Positions 25,518-34,766 of a stretch of 64,000 nt of DNA are shown one piece after another (position 1 is the first letter of the stretch; the number at the start of each line of letters is the position of its first letter). A model generated the notes under the pieces. That model was not told where the DNA came from, did no database searches, and worked only from the letters and a program-made list of their open reading frames with translations. Position numbers and translations under genes: made by a program. Source of the DNA: Acidobacteriota bacterium (lineage in GTDB: Bacteria > Acidobacteriota > Terriglobia > Bryobacterales > Bryobacteraceae); assembly GCA_025354885.1 (NCBI GenBank), contig JANXLY010000375.1:1-64000 (forward strand), in the 5' to 3' direction.

Positions 25518-26327
25518 TTGCAGACAGCCTCTGGACAGGACTTCGGCCAAAAATTTCAGCTACTTCAGGCGGAATATGGTGCTGACCTGAAATGGCTCGA
25601 CGTTACGGCCCGACTTCGCAGTCTTGTTCGTGGCCAAGGGGTAGCATTTCGCGTCGATGGCGAAACCCTGACCGATCCGCTCCCTGGAATTCAAAAGACC
25701 TTACGCATCCGCTACCTCTTCCGTGGGCGTGTGCATACGAATAGCTTTGGCGACCTGGCGGATGTGCGAGTTGGCAATCCCGGTGCTGTCGCTGCGGGCC
25801 TAGCCCTCGGCGACCTCAAGATCATTCATGCTCAATACGGTGCCGGAAACCGATGGGCCGATGTCACAGCAGTGCTCGAGCGGCAAAGAATCGGCAATAC
25901 TCTGCTCGTTGTGATCAACAACTCAACAATGGCCACGGACCCCGCGCCAGCAACTGCAAAGACTCTGCGTCTGGAATACAGACAGGGAAGCCTTCACCAC
26001 TCTCTCTCCATAGCCGAAAATTCACAACTCTCGCTCCTAGCGGGCAGATCTCAGCCGAAATCTTCCGGTTTGGTGATTCTTTCCGCATTTTACGGGGCAC
26101 GAGGGCGGCGAAACAACGTGGAAGGCCCTCTGATTCAGGCAATTCGGGCAGATCGCTTGAACCTGCTTGTGAATAGTGCCAACATGGGCGGAGACCCCTT
26201 TCCTGCCCAGAGCAAAGAACTCTTCGTTCGCTACTCCTGGCAGGGTAGGGAATTTGAAAATCTGACCCACGACGACTCGCTTGTTTCTCTTCCCAATTCC
26301 AATGATCGCCTGGTCTCAGGCAAATAG
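25518..26327 (+). CDS. Secreted protein of three DUF3395-like repeats
   Basis: Three tandem units of about 80 residues, each starting with an aromatic A-x-Y-G-A motif: LLQAEYGADLKWLDVTARL, IIHAQYGAGNRWADVTAVL, ILSAFYGARGRRNNVEGPL. Each ends with a DP-x-P...K-x-L-x-(V/L)-x-Y segment. This matches the DUF3395-type module found next to DnaJ domains and in bacterial secreted proteins; function unknown. TTG 25518 is the first ATG/GTG/TTG, but the frame is open upstream and encodes a convincing signal peptide (SLFTIAILTFGLSSLQTASGQ). The real start may therefore be a rare codon such as CTG 25434. If TTG 25518 is used the protein would stay in the cytoplasm. Confidence 0.65.
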   Translation: MQTASGQDFGQKFQLLQAEYGADLKWLDVTARLRSLVRGQGVAFRVDGETLTDPLPGIQKTLRIRYLFRGRVHTNSFGDLADVRVGNPGAVAAGLALGDLKIIHAQYGAGNRWADVTAVLERQRIGNTLLVVINNSTMATDPAPATAKTLRLEYRQGSLHHSLSIAENSQLSLLAGRSQPKSSGLVILSAFYGARGRRNNVEGPLIQAIRADRLNLLVNSANMGGDPFPAQSKELFVRYSWQGREFENLTHDDSLVSLPNSNDRLVSGK

Positions 26328-26363
26328 AGCAAGATCCACCCGCCGCGTGCAGGTGTCCTTCTG

Positions 26364-26825
26364 ATGTCTGGCAAAATCGCAAAGGAAATCACTCAGACCA
26401 AGCCCTTCGTTTGCCATGAAGAAGAGGCCTTTCTCAATCTCTCGCGCAGCTACGAGCACGTCATGAAAGGCTTCAGCGAGCTCTTCCGGGAATTCAATAT
26501 TTCGACAACGCAGTACAATGTTTTGCGTATTTTGCGCGGTGCCGGTCCCGATGGCCTCAACTGCAAAGAGGCGGCGCAGCGAATGATTTCCCATGATCCG
26601 GACATAACCCGCCTATTTGATCGTCTCGAAGTGCGCGGCCTCATCTTGCGCTCTCGCTCGACAGCAGATCGTCGAGTGGTCCGCGCCTGCATCACCGAAC
26701 AAGGCCTCGATATTCTGACCAAGTTGGACCAGCCCGTCTTTGATCTGCATGCGCAGCAGATGCAGCGGCTCGATGCGGGAGAGTTGGAAGAACTCACCCG
26801 CCTGCTGGAACTCTTGCGTCCCTGA
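26364..26825 (+). CDS. MarR-family transcriptional regulator
   Basis: A 153-residue winged-helix repressor. The recognition region is LNCKEAAQRMISHDPDITRLFDRLEVRGLILR, followed by the wing SRSTADRRVVRACITEQG with the DxRxxR signature (D-R-R-V-V-R). N- and C-terminal helices form the dimer interface. Family members sense phenolics, oxidants or antibiotics; the ligand here is unknown. No target operator was found in the short upstream gap. A strong terminator follows. Confidence 0.88.
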   Translation: MSGKIAKEITQTKPFVCHEEEAFLNLSRSYEHVMKGFSELFREFNISTTQYNVLRILRGAGPDGLNCKEAAQRMISHDPDITRLFDRLEVRGLILRSRSTADRRVVRACITEQGLDILTKLDQPVFDLHAQQMQRLDAGELEELTRLLELLRP

Positions 26826-26873
26826 TCTCCAAGGAAATCAAGCTTCCAAATGACAAACAGGCACTAAAAGGCA

Positions 26874-26914
26874 AACAGGCACTGGAGCAGATAGCCCAAG
26901 TGCCTGTTCTTTTT
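26874..26914. terminator. Rho-independent terminator between marR-type and dksA-type genes
   Basis: AACAGGCACT (26874-26883) pairs perfectly with AGTGCCTGTT (26899-26908), followed by CTTTTT. The left arm's CAAACAGGCACT is also present as a second direct copy at 26854-26865. It probably works in both directions, since the flanking genes converge. Confidence 0.75.
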
Positions 26915-26987
26915 GCAAATCAGCTTGCGGTAATGAGGTTGCATGCAATTTGCGTGCAACAACCTCGGGTTGGGATATCGGGGATCC

Positions 26988-27368
26988 TTATGCAGAAACC
27001 AGCATGTCGTCAAAGCTTTCCTGGCCCAATGCCTGGTTGCGATCTGCAGTCTCCTGGCAGGAGATGCAGAATGCTGCCCACGGCACTGCCTGCAGCCGCT
27101 TTGGACTGATGTCCTCTTCGCAGTGCATGCACACGCCATAGCTTCCATCCGTAGAACGGATCAAAGCAGCGCGCACATGGCGCAAGAGCGCACTGTCGCG
27201 ATCAAGGTTGCGAATCGCCAACTCTCGCTCGGTTGCGTGCTGCACTTCATCGAGCGCGTCCGGGCTCTTTTCGATTTCAATTCCTTCGCGGTTTACAATC
27301 ACGCGTAGCAGTTCCGCCTGCTTGTTTTCGAGAGTGACCTTAAATTTGTTGAGTTCTTGTTTTGTCAT
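26988..27368 (-). CDS. DksA/TraR-family RNA polymerase-binding zinc-finger protein
   Basis: A 126-residue protein with an N-terminal coiled coil (about 1-75, charged heptads) and a C4 zinc finger CMHCEEDISPKRLQAVPW...CISC. Proteins of this shape insert the coiled coil into the RNA polymerase secondary channel and adjust transcription with ppGpp. The coiled-coil tip here reads EKSPDALDEVQ, close to the D-x-x-D acidic tip of DksA. The spacing and four cysteines are canonical. An 11-nt minisatellite lies 60-150 nt upstream of its start, in the presumed promoter or leader. Confidence 0.88.
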   Translation of the reverse strand: MTKQELNKFKVTLENKQAELLRVIVNREGIEIEKSPDALDEVQHATERELAIRNLDRDSALLRHVRAALIRSTDGSYGVCMHCEEDISPKRLQAVPWAAFCISCQETADRNQALGQESFDDMLVSA

Positions 27369-27428
27369 TTTGTTCTTTTCCTATTCGTTCTTTTACCTGC
27401 AAGGAGCGCATTAGTTACGCTTCCTTTG

Positions 27429-27519
27429 CCATCCGACACCCATCTGCCATCCATCTGCCATCCATCTGCCATCTGCCATCCGACTGCCATCCGACTGCCA
27501 TCCATCTGCCATCCGACTG
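27429..27519. repeat. 11-nt minisatellite upstream of the dksA-type gene
   Basis: Nine head-to-tail units. Three are CCATCCATCTG, three CCATCCGACTG, one diverged CCATCCGACAC, and two are shortened to CCATCTG (27440-27446, 27469-27475). It is not in a gene. Copy number could vary by slippage and change the leader of the dksA-type gene. Confidence 0.85.
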
Positions 27520-28141
27520 CTTTCGCTCCAACGAACCAGTTCGTCCGTTTTTTGCTCCAGCCATACTGCTTTTCGTTCCGGTTATTCTACAGACGAGAAA
27601 ACCAAGCGAAAGTTTCAAAAAAATCTTAGCGATTCATACTCATATCGAATGAAGTCACACTAATCCTAGCTGACTGTCAAATCCAGACCAGAGTCTCAGC
27701 AAACGGATTGCATTCGCCACTGAAAGGCCGCCTAGCGCTCCCTCTCCAGTTAACGCGATGCTACAAGGCAGGTTGTCCATTGCTTCCCGCTGCTTCTCAA
27801 TGCCCACTAAATTTGCATTTTACGTTCGGGCCGGGCGCGGGTAGTCAATCGACTTCGAATATTCTAACACGCCTATCAAACTCCAGTTGCTTTTATTTTA
27901 GAAAGACAACCAAAATTTCTTCTCGCCTGCACTAATCGCGTCAGCAACCACGATTTGGGCTCAAATTTTCAAAAGATCTTCGCAACGCTCAGCCAGCATG
28001 TTCTGCCGCTTTCGCAACTTTGCTCTTGCTATAGTGCTTACGCCTGCCTTTCCATATCGGATTTTTTTCAAATCACATTAGGATCGCGATACTTCAGACG
28101 AAGAATTATCACAAAAGTTGCTCAAAATTGAGCTATCCCCT
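27520..28141. other. Gene-free AT-richer stretch
   Basis: No open frame with a ribosome site, no tRNA fold and no strong terminator was seen. The AT content is higher than in the neighbouring genes. It separates the dksA-type leader from the 3' end of the large membrane-protein gene. Confidence 0.5.
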
Positions 28142-29962
28142 CTAGCGGATGCCAATTTGACCAAACACAAGGGACAACTGGCGCCCGTCCTGAGCTGTTT
28201 TGACCGTTTTTGACATCTCAAGCCCCACCTCGATGACCGTTGCGGCCAAAATTTCCTCGGGTATCGGCATCTCGACACTGAAACTACCTGCTTCAATATC
28301 CACCAGTCCCACTTTTTTCCCGTTCACCCGGACCGCGAGCTGCGCCTTACCCAAAGCTGCTGGTGCATAGGCTTGAATCGACAACTTTGCGCCCTTTGCA
28401 AAAGGGCCCCCCAGCCGCACACGCCCGCTTGCTCCCAGCCATCGCTTCCCGTCCTCAACCGGATACCAGCCCTCTCCAAACTGACTGGCAAATACCGCAT
28501 CTCCGGCGATCAGTTCCGGTGATAATCCTGCCGAAAGCGTGAGCGCCTTGCCCTGTTCCCATTCTCTCGTCACATCGCGCAATTTTGGCCCCTCAAGCCG
28601 GTAAACCACCACCGACTCCTGCTCAAACGCAGTGCGCGCCGTCGCCGGTGCCACGCTGAGCCGGTTCTCCTTCGGGCCGTTGCCAGGCAGCAGCCGCACA
28701 TTCTGCGCTTTCACCAAACGCAATGCATCATCGGCTAGCGCGCTCGAGTACAGATCCTCGTCAATGCCTTCGAGCAGAATCAACTTCCCTGGATGCACTG
28801 CTACCGCATGCTGCAAGCCGCGCATCAACACGCGAACGGGTCCGGTCCGAGTCAGATACCACTCGAAAGTTGCGCCCTGCACAAGCCAGCTTGGAAACGC
28901 GTAAATCAACAGAAGGACCCAGCAGGCATGCCCGGCAATCCCCTTCAGGCGGAACGGCATCGAGGCCAGAGCAATCATCACGCCCATCGAGGCGCTCGCC
29001 AGATAGTAGTCGGTGCGGTGATCGCGAAGCGGCAGCATGGGCGCTATCAGCGCCAGACTCAGCAGGAATCCAAATAGCGGCACATAATCCCTGCGCCAGC
29101 TGCTCCAACCCACATACCCCAACAACGCCGGGGTCAAAATCCACTTGGATGGAAACTCCAGCCAGGTCCAGTCTGGCCCAAAGTTTACGATCCGGCTTGC
29201 CCCCAGCATCCAGCCCCAATAAATTCCTACACTCGTGAACAGACTCGAATCAAAGTGCATCCGGTATGCCGGATCTTGCTGCGCCTTGGGAATCAGCAAA
29301 AAATGTGCCCCGACAAACAGGATCGCCGGTACAAAAAAAGGCAGACTCACTCTCCAGCGCTTGCGCTCAAAAAGGTAAGCCCATACGAGCAGAATTCCCG
29401 GCAGCACAACAATACTTTCCAGCGTGCCAAAGCCAAGCAGGTAGCAGCCCCAACTCCCGGCCAGCCATCTCTTGTCGCCTGCCTCTGCATATCGCATAAA
29501 ACAATAGAGAGCCCCAAGCACCAGAGCCGAAATCAGCATCTGGTTGTAGCTGGACAGCCAGCTCATCGCCACCGTCAATCCAAAATTTAAAGCCCACAGC
29601 ATCGCCGCTACCACTCCAGTCCCCAGGCTTCCCGTAAGCCGCCTCACTACCAGCACCAGCAGCACCTGCGCCACCGCGAGTGTTAGAAACATCCACAATC
29701 GCATCGGCAGCGATTCCATTCCAAAGCCCCATTCAAATCCGAGAAAAAATACCCGTTCGCTCAGCGTACGCACCGTACCTTGTGCCATCGGGCCAAACAG
29801 AGCATGCCCCAGATCTGCCAGGTTGAAAATGCTCAGCCTTAAGCCCAGCCATGCAAAATCATCCGCCAAAAACCAGATGCGGAAGCTCCGTCGATACAGA
29901 TAGAGCGAGAACAGGACGGGAAACAACATCGCCGTCCAGTGTTTCAAACGATTGCCAATCAT
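28142..29962 (-). CDS. Multi-pass membrane protein, GT39/GT83-like (mannosyltransferase-type)
   Basis: About 606 residues. The first 400 form 10-12 membrane helices, beginning with an acidic first loop (IWFLADDFAWLGLRL), where GT-C glycosyltransferases carry their catalytic Asp pair. The last 200 residues form a soluble beta-rich domain (VRLGGPFAKGAKLSIQAYAP, VRVNGKKVGLVDIEAGSFSVEMP) like a carbohydrate-binding module. I infer a polyprenyl-phosphate sugar-dependent glycosyltransferase, but no family name is certain. Start ATG 29962 is preferred; ATG 30016 adds 18 residues and would overlap the divergent kinase's leader. The gene is divergent from the PEGA kinase. Confidence 0.65.
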   Translation of the reverse strand: MIGNRLKHWTAMLFPVLFSLYLYRRSFRIWFLADDFAWLGLRLSIFNLADLGHALFGPMAQGTVRTLSERVFFLGFEWGFGMESLPMRLWMFLTLAVAQVLLVLVVRRLTGSLGTGVVAAMLWALNFGLTVAMSWLSSYNQMLISALVLGALYCFMRYAEAGDKRWLAGSWGCYLLGFGTLESIVVLPGILLVWAYLFERKRWRVSLPFFVPAILFVGAHFLLIPKAQQDPAYRMHFDSSLFTSVGIYWGWMLGASRIVNFGPDWTWLEFPSKWILTPALLGYVGWSSWRRDYVPLFGFLLSLALIAPMLPLRDHRTDYYLASASMGVMIALASMPFRLKGIAGHACWVLLLIYAFPSWLVQGATFEWYLTRTGPVRVLMRGLQHAVAVHPGKLILLEGIDEDLYSSALADDALRLVKAQNVRLLPGNGPKENRLSVAPATARTAFEQESVVVYRLEGPKLRDVTREWEQGKALTLSAGLSPELIAGDAVFASQFGEGWYPVEDGKRWLGASGRVRLGGPFAKGAKLSIQAYAPAALGKAQLAVRVNGKKVGLVDIEAGSFSVEMPIPEEILAATVIEVGLEMSKTVKTAQDGRQLSLVFGQIGIR

Positions 29963-30027
29963 GAACCTTTCTATTTTGGCACCGTCTGGTTGTGGGGCTG
30001 GTTGTGGGAAACTCATTTCACGGGCTG

Positions 30028-31647
30028 ATGCAGAAAATCGGACGTTATCAGATTGAACACGAGCTTGGCCGCGGGGCCATGGGAATCGTTTACCGGGCCT
30101 TTGACCCGGCCATTGGTCGCCGCATTGCCATCAAGACCATCCATCTCGATGAGTTGGGTGACTCGCAGACCCGTGCCGTGCTTCGGGATCGACTCTTGCG
30201 CGAGGCCCAATCCGCTGGAATTCTTTCTCACCCCAACATCGTCACCATCTACGACATTTCTGAAGATTCGGGCAATGCCTACATCTTCATGGAATACGTC
30301 GATGGGGCCACCCTCGACAGCTTTGCCCGTGGCATGCCAACCTCCGACCTGTTAGCCATTCTGGAACAGGCCGCCGAAGCTCTCGACTATGCTCATGCTC
30401 GCGGCATTGTTCATCGCGATATCAAACCTGGCAACCTCATGCTCAGTGGCCGCCTGCTCAAGATTACAGACTTCGGGATTGCCCGCCTCCTACATCGTGA
30501 TTCTTCCCAATCCGGCACCTTGCTCGGCACGCCGGCGTATATGAGTCCCGAGCAGATCTCAGACGGCGAAATTACCGGAGCAACCGACCAGTATGCTCTC
30601 GGTGTCATTGCTTATGAATTCCTCACGGGTTCGAAACCGTTCGAAAATGACAATCTCGCAAACCTGTTTTTCCGCATCACCCAACATCCCGTTCCCCCGG
30701 TTGCAAAGCTCAACGCAGCCACCAATCAGGTACTTGCACGAGTGCTTGCCAAATCACCCGCACACCGCTACCCCAATTGCGAGGCCTTTGTCGCGGCTCT
30801 GACCCAAGCCATCGGAATCGCCGCTTCGGTCCACACCCCAGTCCGCGAAGCCACTGGCGAAGAAGCAACCATTCAGGTTGCCGCCGTTCAGATCCCTACC
30901 ATTCAGGCCATGCTCGCAAACACCCCTCCGCCTGTCTTGCCACCGCTGAATCTGCCCCCACCGCCAGAGCCTTCGACGTGGAAGCCGATTGCTGGCCTGG
31001 TGTTTGGTGGCGCTCTGCTCGTCGGCGTCCTGTGGTTCAGCTTCGGACGCGCGACGCCAGTTCCAATTCCGGCTCCTGTCGATCAGAGCGTTCAGGATAG
31101 CCTCAAGCCCAGCCCGATGGGCAAGAAGCTCGAGCCTGACCCCCCACCAAATTCCACGGAGACTGTTGAAACAGCAGTCCAGCCGACCCTTACCCAAACT
31201 CAGGCTGCTGTCCTTCCAGATCCGCCTTCCACTCACCCGGTTTTATTTTCATCTAGTCCCGATGGTGCCGAAATTCTGGTCAACAGCGGCAAGCAGGATC
31301 GTTGTCCAAAAACTCCCTGTACACTCGAATTGCCAAGTGGCAGTTTTCAAATCACCGCCCGCCTGGAAGGGTTTTCCGAGTCGATTCGCTCCATTCAGGT
31401 CCCCGACCAATCGAAACTTTTCTTCATTTTCGAGAAGCCGACAGGAACACTTGCTGTGAATTCTACCCCTTCCGGTGCTTCGATTCGGATCGATGGCCGC
31501 GACACAGGACAGAAAACACCAGCTATGCTGAAACTTGCACCCGGAAAGTATAAATTAGAAGTAGTTAAGGATTCACTGGCCCCGCAGAGCCAGGAGGTCA
31601 CCGTTCGTATCGGTGCCATCCAGACACTTGCTATCAATTGGAACTAA
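30028..31647 (+). CDS. Membrane Ser/Thr protein kinase with C-terminal PEGA domains
   Basis: A 539-residue receptor-type kinase. The catalytic domain (7-275) is complete: glycine loop GRGAMGIVY, ATP lysine K36, catalytic HRDIKPGN (D131), DFGIA (D148) and TPAYMSPEQ. A Pro-rich linker leads to one membrane helix near 325-345 (IAGLVFGGALLVGVLWFSF), then two PEGA-type beta domains (LFSSSPDGAEILVNSG and LAVNSTPSGASIRIDGR) facing outside, likely binding cell wall or sugars. Start ATG 30028 is chosen because the kinase homology begins at once (IGRYQIEHELGRG). The substrate is unknown. The next gene begins eight bases after the stop. Confidence 0.93.
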   Translation: MQKIGRYQIEHELGRGAMGIVYRAFDPAIGRRIAIKTIHLDELGDSQTRAVLRDRLLREAQSAGILSHPNIVTIYDISEDSGNAYIFMEYVDGATLDSFARGMPTSDLLAILEQAAEALDYAHARGIVHRDIKPGNLMLSGRLLKITDFGIARLLHRDSSQSGTLLGTPAYMSPEQISDGEITGATDQYALGVIAYEFLTGSKPFENDNLANLFFRITQHPVPPVAKLNAATNQVLARVLAKSPAHRYPNCEAFVAALTQAIGIAASVHTPVREATGEEATIQVAAVQIPTIQAMLANTPPPVLPPLNLPPPPEPSTWKPIAGLVFGGALLVGVLWFSFGRATPVPIPAPVDQSVQDSLKPSPMGKKLEPDPPPNSTETVETAVQPTLTQTQAAVLPDPPSTHPVLFSSSPDGAEILVNSGKQDRCPKTPCTLELPSGSFQITARLEGFSESIRSIQVPDQSKLFFIFEKPTGTLAVNSTPSGASIRIDGRDTGQKTPAMLKLAPGKYKLEVVKDSLAPQSQEVTVRIGAIQTLAINWN

Positions 31648-31655
31648 CGAAACTC

Positions 31656-32999
31656 ATGTCTTCTCAAAATCATCTCGCCCGCAGATCTTTTCTTGGCGCT
31701 TCTGCCTCTCTACTCTTGTCTGGCCCGTCCGGTGCTCTCTCAGCCCAGGCCGTCAATGCAGAAGCAAAGTCTTCAACGATGATCGTCCATTCCCGCAAAC
31801 CAGAAGATTACGAGATGCCTCTCGACGGGTTTCTTCAGCCCATTACTCCCATCGAACTCTTCTATGTGCGCAGCCACCATTACACGCCCCAGGTAGACCT
31901 TGAGACCTTTACTCTGCGCGTCTCCGGCGAAGTTTCAGCCCCCTTCAGCATCTCGCTCCGTGATCTAAAGAAGCTGCCCCGTATCGAACTCGTTGGTGTC
32001 ATGGAATGCGCCGGCAACGGCCGTGCTTTCTATGCTCCCCGCGTTCCCGGCTTGCAATGGACCAATGGCAGCGTCGGCAACGCCCGTTGGGCCGGCGTCC
32101 GCCTTGCCGATGTCCTCAAGAAGGCGAACCTCAAGCCCTCAGCCAAAAACATCGTTTTCGACGGTGCCGATCAGGCCATCGGCACCATGCCCAAGTTTCA
32201 GCGTTCCATCCCTGTCAGGAAGGGTCTCGATCCCGACACCATGCTTGCCTTCGAGATGAATGGACAGCCGCTCCCCGTTGCTCATGGAGCGCCTCTGCGG
32301 GTTGTGGTTCCCGGGTGGGGTGGAGATTGCTGGACCAAATGGTTGACCGGCATCCAGGTCATTGATCACGAGTTTGAAGGCTTCTTCATGAAGACCGGCT
32401 ATCGGCATCCTGGCAAAGGTGTCCCACCTGGTTCTACCGTCGATCCGGCCCAGATGAAGCCCATTGAGTCCGTTCGCGTCAAGAGCGTGATTGCCACGCC
32501 TAAAGACAACATCATCATGCCGCAGGGCCCTTCGCGCATTGCCGGCGCGGCCTGGTCCGGTGAAGTTCCGCTCGATAAGGTGGAAGTCTCAATCGATGGG
32601 GGCCGTTCCTGGGTCGCCGCCCGTTTCACAAGTTCGAATGGACGTTGGGGCTGGCAAACTTGGGATTACGCCTGGAACGCCACTCCCGGCACTTACAAGA
32701 TCATGTCCCGCGCCACAGATGCCAATGGCTATTCACAGCCGATGGAGCAGGAATGGAATCCCAGTGGCTACCTCTGGAACGTGATCCAGACCGTACGCGC
32801 CGAAGTCGTTCCCCTCACCAACACTTCCTACCGCAGCAGTTGCCTCGGCTGCCACAACGAAGATCTCATGCGCGGCCAGAAATTGACGCGTGCGCAGTGG
32901 GAAAGAGAAGTCGAAAAGATGATGCGCTGGGGTTCGCAGGTTCCTGCCGACCATAAGGCCAGCCTCGTCGACTACCTCGCTGCCCGCTTCAAGCCCTGA
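31656..32999 (+). CDS. Sulfite oxidase-type molybdopterin oxidoreductase fused to a mono-heme cytochrome c
   Basis: A 447-residue protein with a Tat signal (ARRSFLGASASLLLSG). The molybdopterin domain includes the molybdenum-ligating cysteine C118 (MECAGNGRAF), and VVPGWGGDCWTKWL is a cofactor-binding block. The Mo-cofactor dimerisation domain follows (VEVSIDGGRSW...WDYAW). The extra C-terminus contains one heme-c site CLGCH (396-400) in a 60-residue domain with MMRW as a possible axial region. The enzyme should oxidise sulfite or a similar substrate in the periplasm and pass electrons to its own heme, which SorA-type enzymes do via a separate SorB. The start is ATG 31656. The stop overlaps the convergent VanZ-like gene by 28 nt. 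Confidence 0.88.
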   Translation: MSSQNHLARRSFLGASASLLLSGPSGALSAQAVNAEAKSSTMIVHSRKPEDYEMPLDGFLQPITPIELFYVRSHHYTPQVDLETFTLRVSGEVSAPFSISLRDLKKLPRIELVGVMECAGNGRAFYAPRVPGLQWTNGSVGNARWAGVRLADVLKKANLKPSAKNIVFDGADQAIGTMPKFQRSIPVRKGLDPDTMLAFEMNGQPLPVAHGAPLRVVVPGWGGDCWTKWLTGIQVIDHEFEGFFMKTGYRHPGKGVPPGSTVDPAQMKPIESVRVKSVIATPKDNIIMPQGPSRIAGAAWSGEVPLDKVEVSIDGGRSWVAARFTSSNGRWGWQTWDYAWNATPGTYKIMSRATDANGYSQPMEQEWNPSGYLWNVIQTVRAEVVPLTNTSYRSSCLGCHNEDLMRGQKLTRAQWEREVEKMMRWGSQVPADHKASLVDYLAARFKP

Positions 33000-34117
33000 T
33001 CTGATTTTGCACTCCAGTGCAATACCAGCGCCCCTAAAATGCACAACAGCGGATCAGTAATCTCCGGCACTCTGCCCGTCTGGTAGCGTTGCCCCAGTTC
33101 CGCTAATCCGACAAATGCACCCAGTGCCAAGGCCAGTCTGAAAAGGGGAGTGCCAAAGCTCCGCCTTGCCTGGTGCAGGAAATACCAATAGAAAAAACAC
33201 TTCTCTGCCAGCACTGGCAGGGCGTGGATTCGTGGTGATTCCAGGCTTCCCCGCAGTGGCATCCATAAAAATCGACCCACCATTTCAGGCCCCCACCGAA
33301 ACGGGCTCAGTTCCCGGATCACGATCATCGTAATCGCGGCAATTGCCAGCCATTTACCAACATTCGGGCCAGCTCGATCCAGCCACCAAATCGCCAGGAT
33401 CATTGCCAACGCGCAAACCAGCACTTCCGAAAATGGCTTTGCACGGTCCCACAGGATCAACTGAATCGGCAATAAGCCAATCAGGATCCAACTCGCCCGC
33501 TTCGCCCTATTAGCATCCAGATTCTCGGCCAGCAGAAACACTACGGCGCAACCGCCAAACGCAATTTCAAGCACTTTCGAAATGCTCAGATCCCAACTGA
33601 AAGCCGACTTCAGTTGATGCACAATCGGATAGATCTTGAGCAACGGTAGAAAGGGGCTCCACTTCACGATCACCCATAGGCCGATCAGGATTCCCACGCT
33701 GTCTCCTGGAATCTCGTCCCGCAGCCATGCTGCAATCGAGGCCTCGCGCAGCTTTTTCCGATTCGCTACAGCTGCACCCACCAGTCCTCCCAAACTATTG
33801 GTCACGGCATCGCTCATCGATGAATATCGTCCAGGGATATGGATTTGCATCCATTCGATTCCAACCGAAAACACTATGCTCGTGACGCTACACGCCACAA
33901 GCCCCTTCCACCCCGGAAACCGCAAGCCCCACAACAATCCAAAGGGAATAAAGAACAGCAGATTCAACCAGGCGTCCAGCCAAGTCGCCCTGTCATGTGG
34001 AAAGTCGTGATACAGAAATGTACTTTCAACAGCAGAAAATCGAAACGGATACGCCGTCACGTAGGCCATGAGCACAACGCACAAAATCAAAAGAGCCAGC
34101 ACTGGATCGCGGCGCAC
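32972..34117 (-). CDS. VanZ-like multi-pass membrane protein
   Basis: A 381-residue protein. The N-terminal 110 residues match the VanZ fold: a first helix, then LNLLFFIPFGLLWG, SVGIEWMQIHIPGRYSSMSDAVTNSLGGLVGA with the conserved E-x-x-Q and D-x-x-x-N motifs. The remaining 270 residues add eight or so helices without a recognised motif. VanZ confers low-level teicoplanin tolerance in enterococci by an unknown route; most homologues have no known role. Start GTG 34117 is one base beyond the stop of the DinB gene transcribed ahead of it. Confidence 0.8.
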   Translation of the reverse strand: MRRDPVLALLILCVVLMAYVTAYPFRFSAVESTFLYHDFPHDRATWLDAWLNLLFFIPFGLLWGLRFPGWKGLVACSVTSIVFSVGIEWMQIHIPGRYSSMSDAVTNSLGGLVGAAVANRKKLREASIAAWLRDEIPGDSVGILIGLWVIVKWSPFLPLLKIYPIVHQLKSAFSWDLSISKVLEIAFGGCAVVFLLAENLDANRAKRASWILIGLLPIQLILWDRAKPFSEVLVCALAMILAIWWLDRAGPNVGKWLAIAAITMIVIRELSPFRWGPEMVGRFLWMPLRGSLESPRIHALPVLAEKCFFYWYFLHQARRSFGTPLFRLALALGAFVGLAELGQRYQTGRVPEITDPLLCILGALVLHWSAKSDQGLKRAAR

Positions 34118-34648
34118 TTAAATTCGGGGCCCTAGGTCGTCAGATCCAGAAAGCTGATCTTCGATTTGTGCGGCATGCCGTTCAGAATGAGCCGCTGTAA
34201 ACCAAAGCCATTGCCTCAGTGTCATTTTCCCCAGCACAGGGTGATCCAGCGTTCGCAGGTCGTGTTCTTCAGAAACCTGTGCCGCCGTCTCGATCATCTT
34301 GGCTCGTGCCTCGAGAAATGCACTGAGTGAGGCAGGCCAGATTCCGAAACTCCCCGTGGGCCTCACCCTAGGTGGTGCTTCAATTCGCGACACACGCTTT
34401 GCCACTCTTTCCCCGATCAACTCAAGTTTGCCAGCCGTTTCAGCCAGCTCTGCTTCCCCCGCCACCGGTTGTGTCAGCGCCCGCTTGGACATCACCAGAA
34501 TCCCTCGCTCCGTGATGGCCAGATGTTCCAGAATTTCATCAATAGACCAAGCCCCTGTTGCTGCAGCCTCTGCTTCCGACTGCGTCAAACTTTCTACCTT
34601 CGCCAAAATCCGCGCTTGCGTCCCAGCCAGATAGTTCTTCAATTCCAT
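34118..34648 (-). CDS. DinB-family four-helix protein
   Basis: A 176-residue cytoplasmic DinB-type protein. Metal ligands are in EILEHLAITERG and FTAAHSERHAAQI (H...HxxxH). The start is ATG 34648 (MELKNYLAGTQ). Similar residues recur in the secreted DinB at 40113-40706 (ECVEHLALTERGI, AGHVERHTKQI), so the two are paralogues. It could be a thiol transferase or hydrolase; the substrate is unknown. It is directly followed by the VanZ-like gene in the same transcript. Confidence 0.82.
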   Translation of the reverse strand: MELKNYLAGTQARILAKVESLTQSEAEAAATGAWSIDEILEHLAITERGILVMSKRALTQPVAGEAELAETAGKLELIGERVAKRVSRIEAPPRVRPTGSFGIWPASLSAFLEARAKMIETAAQVSEEHDLRTLDHPVLGKMTLRQWLWFTAAHSERHAAQIEDQLSGSDDLGPRI

Positions 34649-34693
34649 AAGTCGGTTTGCCCCTTCTTCTCCCCATATAGTCCCCAAAATGAA

Positions 34694-34721
34694 AATAGAG
34701 GAACCTTTGGGTTCCTCTATT
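34694..34721 (-). terminator. Perfect 12-bp hairpin terminator after the small 70-aa gene
   Basis: AATAGAGGAACC (34694-34705) pairs perfectly with GGTTCCTCTATT (34710-34721) around TTTG. On the minus strand it is followed by TTTCATTTT and lies 45 nt after the small gene at 34767-34979. Confidence 0.7.
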
Positions 34722-34766
34722 CTCTCAATTCCTGGCTCTGCGCCCTGCAACGATTCGGAGACAACG

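Noticed and set aside
27429-27519. CRISPR array
   Set aside because: Units are 11 nt without unique spacers, and no cas genes are nearby.
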